Shown here one piece after another: positions 36,213-43,342 of a stretch of DNA of 64,000 nucleotides. The stretch lies in contig NZ_WHJG01000016.1 of assembly GCF_011682175.1 (NCBI RefSeq), forward strand, positions 62,001 through 126,000, given 5' to 3'. The DNA comes from Massilia frigida (GTDB lineage: Bacteria > Pseudomonadota > Gammaproteobacteria > Burkholderiales > Burkholderiaceae_D). Position numbers and translations under genes: made by a program. The notes under the pieces are model-generated. The model saw only the letters and a program-made list of their open reading frames with translations. It was not told the origin of the DNA and searched no databases. Every line of letters begins with the position of its first letter. The stretch's first letter is position 1.

Positions 36213-36593
36213 GCTGTTCACCTTAATGTGGGGGAGCGTAAAAAACGTCGAGTGTGGGAAATTGCGCTTCGGCGCGCAGGCAGTCCCACAGATAGCAGGC
36301 AAAGCCAAGGTCACCGCTCCACAAGTAGTAGCGGAACTGAGCGAAGCCCTGGAAGGTAAGCACTTTCGCGTGCGCGAAAGCGGCACGTTACGCAGGGGCG
36401 TGGCATGCCACGCCAATTCCCTGCTCACCCGCGCGCGTCCGCTGCGACCTGGCGTGGCGTGACGGATGACGCAAGGGCTGTCGGCTTGAAGTAATACGGG
36501 AAACACACCGTGTGTGACAATTGTCGCATAAATTTCTTGCAAGCATGCGACATTTGTCGCAATATTGCGGCATTCGCCACAAGGAGACGTCCC
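36213..36593. promoter_or_regulatory. Divergent, palindrome-rich control region
   Basis: These 381 bp separate the deacetylase from the BlaI–M23 chimera. They contain two perfect 18-bp palindromes (CTTTCGCG-TG-CGCGAAAG at 36363–36380 and GGCGTGGCATGCCACGCC at 36397–36414) and the two operator-like dyads listed separately. The last ~110 bp are AT-richer and should hold the promoter of the chimera. No convincing gene is present. Confidence 0.6.
36513..36561. promoter_or_regulatory. Pair of BlaI/MecI-like operator dyads
   Basis: TGTGACAATTGTCGCA (36513–36528) and TGCGACATTTGTCGCA (36546–36561) are two near-perfect 16-bp dyads of the form TGYGACA-NN-TGTCGCA. Their centres are 33 bp apart, about three helical turns. 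They lie 33–81 bp upstream of a gene whose N-terminus is a BlaI/MecI-type winged helix, and BlaI/MecI repressors bind paired dyads with a related ACA-N2-TGT core. Autoregulation is therefore the simplest reading. Confidence 0.68.
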
Positions 36594-37259
36594 ATGTCCA
36601 TTCCATCCATTACCGAGTTGAGCCTGTTAAAGTGTTTGTGGAAACAGCATCCCCTGAGCGCGCGCGCGATCCATCAACATGCTGAGGAAGAGCTGCATTG
36701 GTCATTTTCCTCCACCCGCAAAACACTGGACCGCATGCTGGTCTTGCAGCCGGCCTTCGCCCTGCGGGCCGTCGATACGTCGCCGCATCCTGTCAATCCG
36801 GCCGCGGAATCGCTCCCCCAATGGCTGGCGCCCCTGCAGCGCATGCACATTACCAGCTATTTTGGCACCGTCAGGACAGCCGGCGCCACGCCTCACGGCG
36901 GGATCGATCTGGCGGCGCGGGCGGGCACACCGATCATGGCACCGGCGTCTGGCACAGTCACCGCATCGACCGATCTCTACCAGGGCGAAGCCAAGTACGG
37001 AGAGGTGATCGCCATCGAACACGCCGGCGGGCTGCGCTCTGTCTACGCTCACTTGAAGCTGCGCAGCGTCAAAGTGGGGCAGGCCGTGGCAAAGGGGCAG
37101 CTTATCGGCCACACCGGCGCCACCGGGCGCGTCAGCGGTCCCCATCTGCACGTGGAAATCCACCGCAATAACATCAAGCTTGATCCTGAGCTGCTGCTTG
37201 GCAGCCAGGATGGCACTGACAGTGCCAAGAACGCCCGCGACACACAGCGCTCCCGTTAA
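36594..37259 (+). CDS. Chimera of a BlaI/MecI-type DNA-binding domain and an M23 peptidase domain
   Basis: This 221-residue protein has residues 1–50 (SITELSLLKCLWKQHPLSARAIH and WSFSSTRKTLDRML) matching the winged helix of BlaI/MecI repressors, including the recognition-helix region. The repressor's dimerisation and cleavage half is absent. Instead, after a short linker, a complete M23 metallopeptidase domain follows, with HGGIDLAARAGTP (HxxxD) and SGPHLHVEIH (HxH), the zinc ligands of lysostaphin-like enzymes. No signal peptide or membrane helix is present. The likely origin is an internal deletion joining blaI to the C-terminal M23 domain of an adjacent BlaR1/M56–M23 sensor. AAGGAG precedes the ATG by seven bases. 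Confidence 0.75.
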   Translation: MSIPSITELSLLKCLWKQHPLSARAIHQHAEEELHWSFSSTRKTLDRMLVLQPAFALRAVDTSPHPVNPAAESLPQWLAPLQRMHITSYFGTVRTAGATPHGGIDLAARAGTPIMAPASGTVTASTDLYQGEAKYGEVIAIEHAGGLRSVYAHLKLRSVKVGQAVAKGQLIGHTGATGRVSGPHLHVEIHRNNIKLDPELLLGSQDGTDSAKNARDTQRSR

Positions 37260-37326
37260 TTCAACCCACGCCATTTGAGCCCTGCCGCTACGTGCGGCAG
37301 CGGCGGCGCTCACCCTAGAGAATCGC

Positions 37327-39420
37327 ATGAAATACAGGATTATTTGCCTGGCGCTAGCCATGGCCTTCGACAATGCAGCGGCCCAGCAGCCGACTGTGGA
37401 AATCAAGTCTGCACGCTACGACCAGCGCCGCGAAGACACTGCCGCCATGCTGGTGCTGGACCGGGCCACACTGGCGGCCAATGGCGACCGTAGCTTGTCG
37501 GAAGCATTGCGGCGCCTGCCTGGCGTTACCGTTACCGAAGGCAACGGCCGTGGCGTGGAGATCCGGATGCGTGGTTTGGGCAGGGGCTACACCCAATTGC
37601 TGCTCAATGGCGTGCCTGCGCCCGCCGGATTTGCACTCGATGCGCTGGCGCCAGACCTGATCGAACGCATCGAAGTCGTACGCAACGCATCGGCCGAGCA
37701 TGGCGCCCAATCCGTGGCGGGCACCATCAATATTATCCTGCGCAAGAACTCGAGGGGCGAGCAACAGGAGTTCAGGCTCGGGTGGGAACGCATCAACGGC
37801 ACCGATTCGCCCAGCATTGCCGGCCAGCGAACGGGCAAGGCGCCAGGCTGGTCATACAGCGTTGGTGCGAACCTGGTGCGTAGTGGCAGGCCGGAAGATC
37901 GGACTGTACGCGATACCGTCCGCGATGCGCACGGCGCGATCACGGGCGCGCGTACCTCTGTGGTGCATGAATCGAACGTTGGCGATGCCCTCAACCTGAC
38001 ACCGCGCATCGACTGGACGCCCGACAATGGCGACAGCATCAACGTCCAGAACTTCATCAACCTGTTCCGTCGTAGAGTTGAATTTGCCGGAGACGACACC
38101 GTGCTGGCGGGCGCAGCGGGCGACTTTTCGCAGGCCGCCAGTCTGTTGCGCACGCGCTCCCTACTGTTGCGCAGTGACTGGTCATGGCAGCATGCGCTGG
38201 CCGACGGCAAACTGGAGCTCAAGCTCAGTGGCACCCACAACCCGCGCAGTTCCGCATTCGATTTCACCGGGGCGAACGGCGCCGGTCCCGCCATTGTGCG
38301 TCACGTGAGTTCCGATATCAGAGAGACCGGCCTGACCCATAAAGGCAAATATGCCCGCCAACTGGCCGGCGGCCATTCGCTGGTGCTGGGCTGGGATGGC
38401 GCCACTACGCGCCGCCGCCAAACACGCGATGAACTGGAACGTGATGGCAGCGGCGCAATCCGTTCAAGCACCGGCGAAAGCTACCACGGGACGATCCGGC
38501 GACTGGCGGGTTTCGTCCAGGACGAATGGGAGTTCAATGCCGAGGTGCTGTCCCTGGGCCTGCGCTGGGAAACGCTGCGTACCGGCGCTGGCGGCAGCAA
38601 TAGCGCCGCCTTGACCGAGCAAGACAGCCGGGTACTGAGCCCGGTGCTGCAGTGGCTGCACAAGCTGCCATCCGGTAGCCAATGGCGCTTGGGGGGCAGC
38701 CGGACCTACAAGGCACCCATCATGCTGGACCTGATCCCGCGCCGCTACACCATCGATAATAACAATAGTCCTACTACGCCTGACCTGCGCGGCAACCCGC
38801 AACTGCGTCCGGAACTGGCCTGGGGCCTCGATGCGGTATATGACCACCATCTGGGAAAAGACGCCACGCTCAGTGCCAGCCTGTTTGCCCGCCGCATTGA
38901 TGATGTCGTCTTGCAGCGGGTCGGCCTGGAGGCTGGTCGCTGGGTGGCCGTCAACGGTAACCACGGCCATGCAGACGTCTATGGCTTTGCGCTGGAAGCA
39001 CAACTGGCACTGACGCCGGCCTTGCGCATGCGTGGCAACCTGGCGCTGAATCGTTCCCGCACCAGTAGCGTGCCAGGACCGCATAACCGACTGGACAGCC
39101 AGATCCCATTGAGCGCCAACCTGTCGCTCGATTACCGTCGCCAGGGGCTGACGCTCGGCGGGGATGTCAACTTCCAGGCCGGAGGTGACAGCCGCGCGTC
39201 CGCAAACAGGCTGGCCACTGCCTCGCATGAACGCAAACTGGACCTGCGCGCGGCCTGGCAACTGCATCCCGGTAGAACACTGCGCCTGACGCTGGCCAAC
39301 CTGCTGCGGCAAGACCGCATCAGTGTGGAACGGTATGAAGATGCCGACGGTTGGCGCCAGACCCGCACCGACGCTGGTACGCACACACTGCTGCGCCTCG
39401 TCTTTGAAGCCAATTTCTAA
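37327..39420 (+). CDS. TonB-dependent outer-membrane receptor
   Basis: This 697-residue receptor has a short signal peptide (MKYRIICLALAMAFDNAAAQ), a plug domain (LSEALRRLPGVTVTEGNG, IRMRGLGRGYTQLLLNGVPAP, IERIEVVRNASAEHG, GTINIILRK) and a long 22-strand barrel ending in ...LRLVFEANF. The ligand cannot be read from sequence. It lies 67 bp after the BlaI–M23 chimera and 19 bp before the class D beta-lactamase remnant, so all three were probably one transcription unit. Confidence 0.87.
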   Translation: MKYRIICLALAMAFDNAAAQQPTVEIKSARYDQRREDTAAMLVLDRATLAANGDRSLSEALRRLPGVTVTEGNGRGVEIRMRGLGRGYTQLLLNGVPAPAGFALDALAPDLIERIEVVRNASAEHGAQSVAGTINIILRKNSRGEQQEFRLGWERINGTDSPSIAGQRTGKAPGWSYSVGANLVRSGRPEDRTVRDTVRDAHGAITGARTSVVHESNVGDALNLTPRIDWTPDNGDSINVQNFINLFRRRVEFAGDDTVLAGAAGDFSQAASLLRTRSLLLRSDWSWQHALADGKLELKLSGTHNPRSSAFDFTGANGAGPAIVRHVSSDIRETGLTHKGKYARQLAGGHSLVLGWDGATTRRRQTRDELERDGSGAIRSSTGESYHGTIRRLAGFVQDEWEFNAEVLSLGLRWETLRTGAGGSNSAALTEQDSRVLSPVLQWLHKLPSGSQWRLGGSRTYKAPIMLDLIPRRYTIDNNNSPTTPDLRGNPQLRPELAWGLDAVYDHHLGKDATLSASLFARRIDDVVLQRVGLEAGRWVAVNGNHGHADVYGFALEAQLALTPALRMRGNLALNRSRTSSVPGPHNRLDSQIPLSANLSLDYRRQGLTLGGDVNFQAGGDSRASANRLATASHERKLDLRAAWQLHPGRTLRLTLANLLRQDRISVERYEDADGWRQTRTDAGTHTLLRLVFEANF

Positions 39421-39439
39421 TCACCCGATAGGAAGAAGA

Positions 39440-40050
39440 ATGACGCTGATCAAGCCCCTCGCCTGCGCATTGGCGCTCAGTTTGACCCACGCCACAGTGG
39501 GCGCACATGAAATTTGTACCGCAGTTGCCGATGCCCGGAGCGGCGAGGTCCTGCTGCAGCGTGACGACTGCGCTCAGCGCGTGACACCGGCGTCCAGGTT
39601 CAAGATCGCCATCAGCCTGATGGGCTATGACGCCGGCTTCCTGACAGACGAACATCACGACGCTGCCGTTCCTCGCGGGCCACGTCGATTGGCGGGAGAA
39701 TTGGAAGCAAGCCACTGATCCAGCTACATGGATGAACAATTCAGTGGTCCGGTACTCGCGGCAAGTGACCACATCGCCGGGCATCGCCCGCCTTGCCGAT
39801 GACACGCGCCAGTTCCAATATGGAAATGCCGATGTGTCCGGAGATCTGGAGCACGATGGACTGACCATGGCGTGGATCAGTTCTCCGTTGCGGATTTCGC
39901 CGCCCGAACAGCTATCGTTCCTGGGACGGGTGGCAAACCGCCAACTGGGGGTAAGCCAGGATGCGCATGACATGGCCGTCAAGCCAAGCTACGGGCAGCT
40001 GGTCGGGGAACCGGATGTGCACGGCAAGACCGGCGCCGCATCGGGCCGCA
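39440..40050 (+). pseudogene. Class D (OXA-type) beta-lactamase, frameshifted and C-terminally degraded
   Basis: A signal peptide (KPLACALALSLTHATVGA) and the OXA N-terminal region, with catalytic SRFK (39593–39604, canonical STFK) and FKIAISLMGYDAGFLTDEHH, are read in the first frame to a stop at 39718. Family homology continues in another frame: from about 39660 DWRENWKQATDPATW, then NSVVRYSRQ (S-x-V, 39741), FQYGNADVSGD (YGN, 39819), MAWISSPLRISPPEQLSFL and VHGKTGAAS (KTG, 40026). After KTG the expected W.vGw segment is missing. One frameshift plus loss of the C-terminus makes a functional enzyme unlikely. Confidence 0.85.
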
Positions 40051-40072
40051 GAAATCTACTGCCGCATGAGTG

Positions 40073-40102
40073 CATAGCTCGAAGCATATGCATCGAGCTA
40101 TG
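40073..40102. repeat. 10-bp inverted repeat in the degraded end of the beta-lactamase
   Basis: CATAGCTCGA (40073–40082) and TCGAGCTATG (40093–40102) are perfect inverted repeats around AGCATATGCA. They fall where beta-lactamase homology stops, so they may mark a rearrangement junction or be part of a terminator-like structure. Confidence 0.6.
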
Positions 40103-40262
40103 GACGTCAGATGCGACGATACCACTCCCTTTTGAACAGTCGTTCGCCGCTGTTGAATCGGTGGCGCAGGACTTTCTCGCCGATTGCCGGTAGCGCCCTT
40201 TCGGGCCAAGGCGCATCGCCGTTCAGCCGTTGCCATGTTGGCGCCGCTTAAAAAATTGACAG

Positions 40263-40292
40263 GCAAAAAAAAGCCCGCTCAGGGAGCGGGCT
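40263..40292 (-). terminator. Intrinsic terminator oriented to the minus strand
   Basis: AGCCCGCTC and GAGCGGGCT form a 9-bp stem with a 3-base loop (40272–40292). The T-tract (eight Ts) lies on the minus strand, at 40264–40271. It would stop leftward transcription, yet no minus-strand gene ends just to its right, so it may be an orphan left by a rearrangement. On the plus strand it follows the beta-lactamase remnant without a useful T-run. Confidence 0.7.
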
Positions 40293-40327
40293 GAATCTAT
40301 TTTCTTGGAGGAGAATAGAGGAGACAG

Positions 40328-40399
40328 ATGCAGTATGCTGCACTGCAGAAAATAAATCTAATTGATGTTTGTGATGTCAGTTATCTGTTCTATTTATAG
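40328..40399 (+). CDS. Possible 23-residue leader peptide upstream of the 40424 gene
   Basis: An ATG with a strong GGAGGAGAATAGAGGAGA just upstream opens a 23-codon frame (MQYAALQKINLIDVCDVSYLF and two more residues) ending 24 bp before the next gene. The DNA around the start is TGC-rich (GCAGTATGCTGC, CTGCACTGCAG), like PhaR-type binding sites that control phasin genes. It could be a leader peptide, a relic of a phasin gene start, or chance. I cannot support a function. Confidence 0.25.
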   Translation: MQYAALQKINLIDVCDVSYLFYL

Positions 40400-40423
40400 A
40401 TCGTCACACACAAGGAGTGCTCC

Positions 40424-40651
40424 ATGGCAAATATCGTGAAACACCGGAAGGTCAACATCGTCGTGCTCGCACAGGGCGAAGCCATCGGCGAGCATTGCAA
40501 GCCGGGCGATATCGCCATCGCGGCCGCCGCCGACGGCTGGTGGACCCGTTTCATCGGCGAGGATGGCGCGGTCGACAGTTACGACATTCCCTACCCGAGC
40601 TATCAGGAAGCCTTGTGGGCCGCCAAGGCGGCGGCGGAATTCGGGGTGTAG
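40424..40651 (+). CDS. Small conserved hypothetical protein
   Basis: This 75-residue soluble protein (MANIVKHRKVNIVVLAQGEA...) has a compact alpha/beta look and an aromatic cluster (DGWWTRFIGEDGAVDSYDIP). AAGGAG precedes the ATG by about seven bases, which makes it a convincing gene. The name, domain and partner are unknown to me. It lies between the eroded beta-lactam block and the TonB–YfiR–kinase operon, 133 bp before the latter. Confidence 0.65.
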   Translation: MANIVKHRKVNIVVLAQGEAIGEHCKPGDIAIAAAADGWWTRFIGEDGAVDSYDIPYPSYQEALWAAKAAAEFGV

Positions 40652-40784
40652 GCGGCCGCGTGCGTCGCGCTGGCCCACGTTTGTTGTAGGCAAACTGCCA
40701 CGAGCGCCAATAAACCAACACGTGCAAATAGCTGTTAACGTGCGCTGCTTTGTTCATGACAGAAAATGTTCTACGATAGCAAGC

Positions 40785-42734
40785 ATGCGTAAACAGCCAT
40801 TTCTGATCCTTTTCATCGCATGCGCGGGCCTGCTGCATGGCGCTGGCGCGCGCGCCAACGTGGATCAGATGTCGCTGCTCGATTTTTCGCTGGAACAGCT
40901 CTCCGACATCGTGGTCAGCTCGGTGTCGCGCCAGCCGGCCCGCCTGGCCGACGCCCCGGTGTCGCTGTACGTGATCGGCGGCGCCGACATTGCCCGCGCC
41001 GGCGCGCGCAGCCTGCCCGAAGCGCTGCGCCTGGCGCCCAATCTGCAGGTGGCGCGCAGCGATGGCGGCACCTACGCGATTACCGCGCGCGGCTTGGCCA
41101 CCACCCTCGAGAACAAGCTGCTGGTGATGATCGACGGGCGCAGCGTGTACTCGCCGCTGTTTTCGGGCGTGTTCTGGGATGCCCAGGACGTGGTGATGGA
41201 AGAGATCGAGCGCATCGAGGTCATCAGCGGGCCGGGCGCGACCATCTGGGGCGCCAACGCGGTCAACGGCGTGATCAATATCATCACCCGCAACGCCGCC
41301 AGCAGCCAGGGCGTGCTGCTGGCGCTGGACGGCGGCCGGCGCGAGCGCGGCGCAAGCGTGCGCCAGGGCGGCCAGCTCGATGGCGGCGGCCATTACCGCC
41401 TGTATGCCAAGGCCGGCGAGATCGACGACTATCCGGACGCGCCAGGCGGCGGCCTGGAGCGGCGCCAGGCGGGCTTTCGCGGTGACTGGAAACACGGCAC
41501 GCGCGCCACCAGCGTCAGCGCCGATGTGTACCGCAGCAGTGCGCACCGGCGCGGCGGCGGCGAAACGCGCGGTAGCGGCGCCAATCTGCTGGGGCGCGCC
41601 AGCGGCATCCTGGCCAACGGCAGCGACTGGCGCCTGCAGGCCTCGTTCGATCATACCGAACGGGTGCAGCCCGGCACCGGCGCCCAGCGGCTCGACACGC
41701 TCGACCTCGACATGCAGCACGGGATGCGCCTGGGCGCCTCGCACAACCTGGTCTGGGGCGGCGGCTACCGTTATGCCTGGGACCGGGTCAGCGGCGGCAC
41801 CCAGCTGGCCTTTTTTCCGGCGGACAAGAATCTGCGCTGGGCGAATGTGTTCGCGCAAGATAAGATACAACTGAGCAGCACATTGCGGATGAGTATCGGA
41901 GTCAAACTGGAACACAACACCTACACCGGCATGGAAAAGCTGCCCAGCGTGCGCATGGTCTGGAACGCCACGCCGGGCAGCGTGCTGTGGGCGGCCGTGT
42001 CGCGCAGCGTGCGCGCGCCGGCCCGCTTCGACCGCGATCTGTATGTGCGCGGCGCCGGCGGCCGCTACAGCATCGAGGGCGGTCCGGATTTTGTTTCCGA
42101 AACGGTGCGCGTGGCGGAAGTGGGGTACCGCGCCCAGCCGCTGCCCAGCCTCGCGTATTCGCTCGCCGTGTTCGCCAGCGATTACGACCGCTTGCGTACC
42201 CTGGAGCCGCGCGCCGGCGGGCAGGGCGCCCCTACGCCGGGTGCCCCTACGCCGGGCGCCCCTGCGCCGGGCGCCCCTGGGTCAGGGCCTCAGTTCGCCA
42301 ACATGGGCGAAGCGAACACGCGCGGGCTGGAGTTCTGGAGCCGCTGGCAGGCCACGCCGCGCTGGCGCGTGGTGGCTGGCATCGTGCTGCAGGATATCGA
42401 TGCCAGCCTGGCGCCCGGCAGCCGCGACGTCTCGGGCGCGATCGGGCTCGGCACCAACGATCCGGCCAGCTACTGGTCGCTGCGCTCGTCGCACGAGTTG
42501 TCCGACCGATTGCAGGCCGATCTGGCGCTGCGCCGGGTCGGCCAGCTGCCGCAACCGCTGGTGCCGGCCTACTACGAGCTCGACCTGAGAATGGCATGGC
42601 AAGCGCGTCCGAACGTGGAGGTGGCGCTCAGCGGCCAGAACCTGCTGCATCGCTCGCACGCCGAATTCGGACAGGCCGCCACGCGCCGCCTGATCGAGCG
42701 TTCCGTGACGCTCCAGCTGAGCTCGCGGTTTTGA
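40785..42734 (+). CDS. TonB-dependent receptor of a YfiR/hybrid-kinase operon
   Basis: This 649-residue receptor has a signal peptide (MRKQPFLILFIACAGLLHGAGARA) and a plug starting with FSLEQLSDIVVSSVSRQP. The plug contains YVIGGADIARAGARSLPEAL, GVFWDAQDVVMEEIERIEVI and GPGATIWGANAVNGVINIIT; the barrel ends in ...VTLQLSSRF. One loop near residues 480–505 contains a GAPTP/GAPAP tandem repeat encoded by 15-bp units (42226–42290). It overlaps or nearly abuts the YfiR gene and is the first gene of the operon, so uptake or sensing of its ligand probably feeds the kinase downstream. Confidence 0.9.
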   Translation: MRKQPFLILFIACAGLLHGAGARANVDQMSLLDFSLEQLSDIVVSSVSRQPARLADAPVSLYVIGGADIARAGARSLPEALRLAPNLQVARSDGGTYAITARGLATTLENKLLVMIDGRSVYSPLFSGVFWDAQDVVMEEIERIEVISGPGATIWGANAVNGVINIITRNAASSQGVLLALDGGRRERGASVRQGGQLDGGGHYRLYAKAGEIDDYPDAPGGGLERRQAGFRGDWKHGTRATSVSADVYRSSAHRRGGGETRGSGANLLGRASGILANGSDWRLQASFDHTERVQPGTGAQRLDTLDLDMQHGMRLGASHNLVWGGGYRYAWDRVSGGTQLAFFPADKNLRWANVFAQDKIQLSSTLRMSIGVKLEHNTYTGMEKLPSVRMVWNATPGSVLWAAVSRSVRAPARFDRDLYVRGAGGRYSIEGGPDFVSETVRVAEVGYRAQPLPSLAYSLAVFASDYDRLRTLEPRAGGQGAPTPGAPTPGAPAPGAPGSGPQFANMGEANTRGLEFWSRWQATPRWRVVAGIVLQDIDASLAPGSRDVSGAIGLGTNDPASYWSLRSSHELSDRLQADLALRRVGQLPQPLVPAYYELDLRMAWQARPNVEVALSGQNLLHRSHAEFGQAATRRLIERSVTLQLSSRF

Positions 42735-42748
42735 ACGCGGCCCCCGCC

Positions 42749-43342
42749 ATGCCCGGCCGCGCTCCTCTCCCACCGCGCCGCGCCCTGTTGCGCGACCTGG
42801 CGGCCTGCGTGTTAACGATCCTGCCGGGCCTGTCCGGTGCACAGGCGGCGCTGGCGGCGCGCGGTGCCGCGTCACTCGAACGCAGCATCAAGGCCGCTTT
42901 CCTGTATAAGTTCCTGGGCTACGCGGAGTTTCCAGCCTCGGCCTTCGCGGATGCGGGCGCGCCGCTGGTGATCGGCGTGGCCGGGGCCGACGAGCTGGCG
43001 GCCGACCTGGCCCGCATCGTGGCCGGACGCGTGGTGCAGGGGCGGCAGGTGGTGGTGCGCACCTTGCGCGAGCAGGAAGCGCCGGCCGGGGTGCATCTGC
43101 TGTTCATTGGCGGCGACGATACGGTGCGCCTGCGCCATGCGCTGCGCGCGCCCGGCACCGGAGCTATCCTGGTGGTGACCGAATCGGAACAGGGATTGCA
43201 GCAAGGCAGTGTTATTAATTTCAGGATCGTCGAAGAGCGCGTGCGCTTCGACGTCTCGCTCGAAGCGGCCGACCGGAACAGCGTCAAGCTCAGTTCGCGC
43301 CTGCTGACAGTGGCCAATCACGTTCACAAGGGAGCACCGTGA
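42749..43342 (+). CDS. YfiR family periplasmic protein (DUF4154)
   Basis: This 197-residue protein has a signal peptide (LLRDLAACVLTILPGLSGAQA) and a YfiR/DUF4154 domain: SIKAAFLYKFLGYAEFPASAF, PLVIGVAGADELAADL and the closing INFRIVEERVRFDVSLEAADRN. YfiR-type proteins bind and inhibit a partner sensor in the inner membrane. A TTG at 42731 overlapping the receptor stop (TTGA) is an alternative start. The end overlaps the start of the hybrid kinase (GTGATG), so kinase and YfiR are translationally coupled. Confidence 0.85.
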   Translation: MPGRAPLPPRRALLRDLAACVLTILPGLSGAQAALAARGAASLERSIKAAFLYKFLGYAEFPASAFADAGAPLVIGVAGADELAADLARIVAGRVVQGRQVVVRTLREQEAPAGVHLLFIGGDDTVRLRHALRAPGTGAILVVTESEQGLQQGSVINFRIVEERVRFDVSLEAADRNSVKLSSRLLTVANHVHKGAP

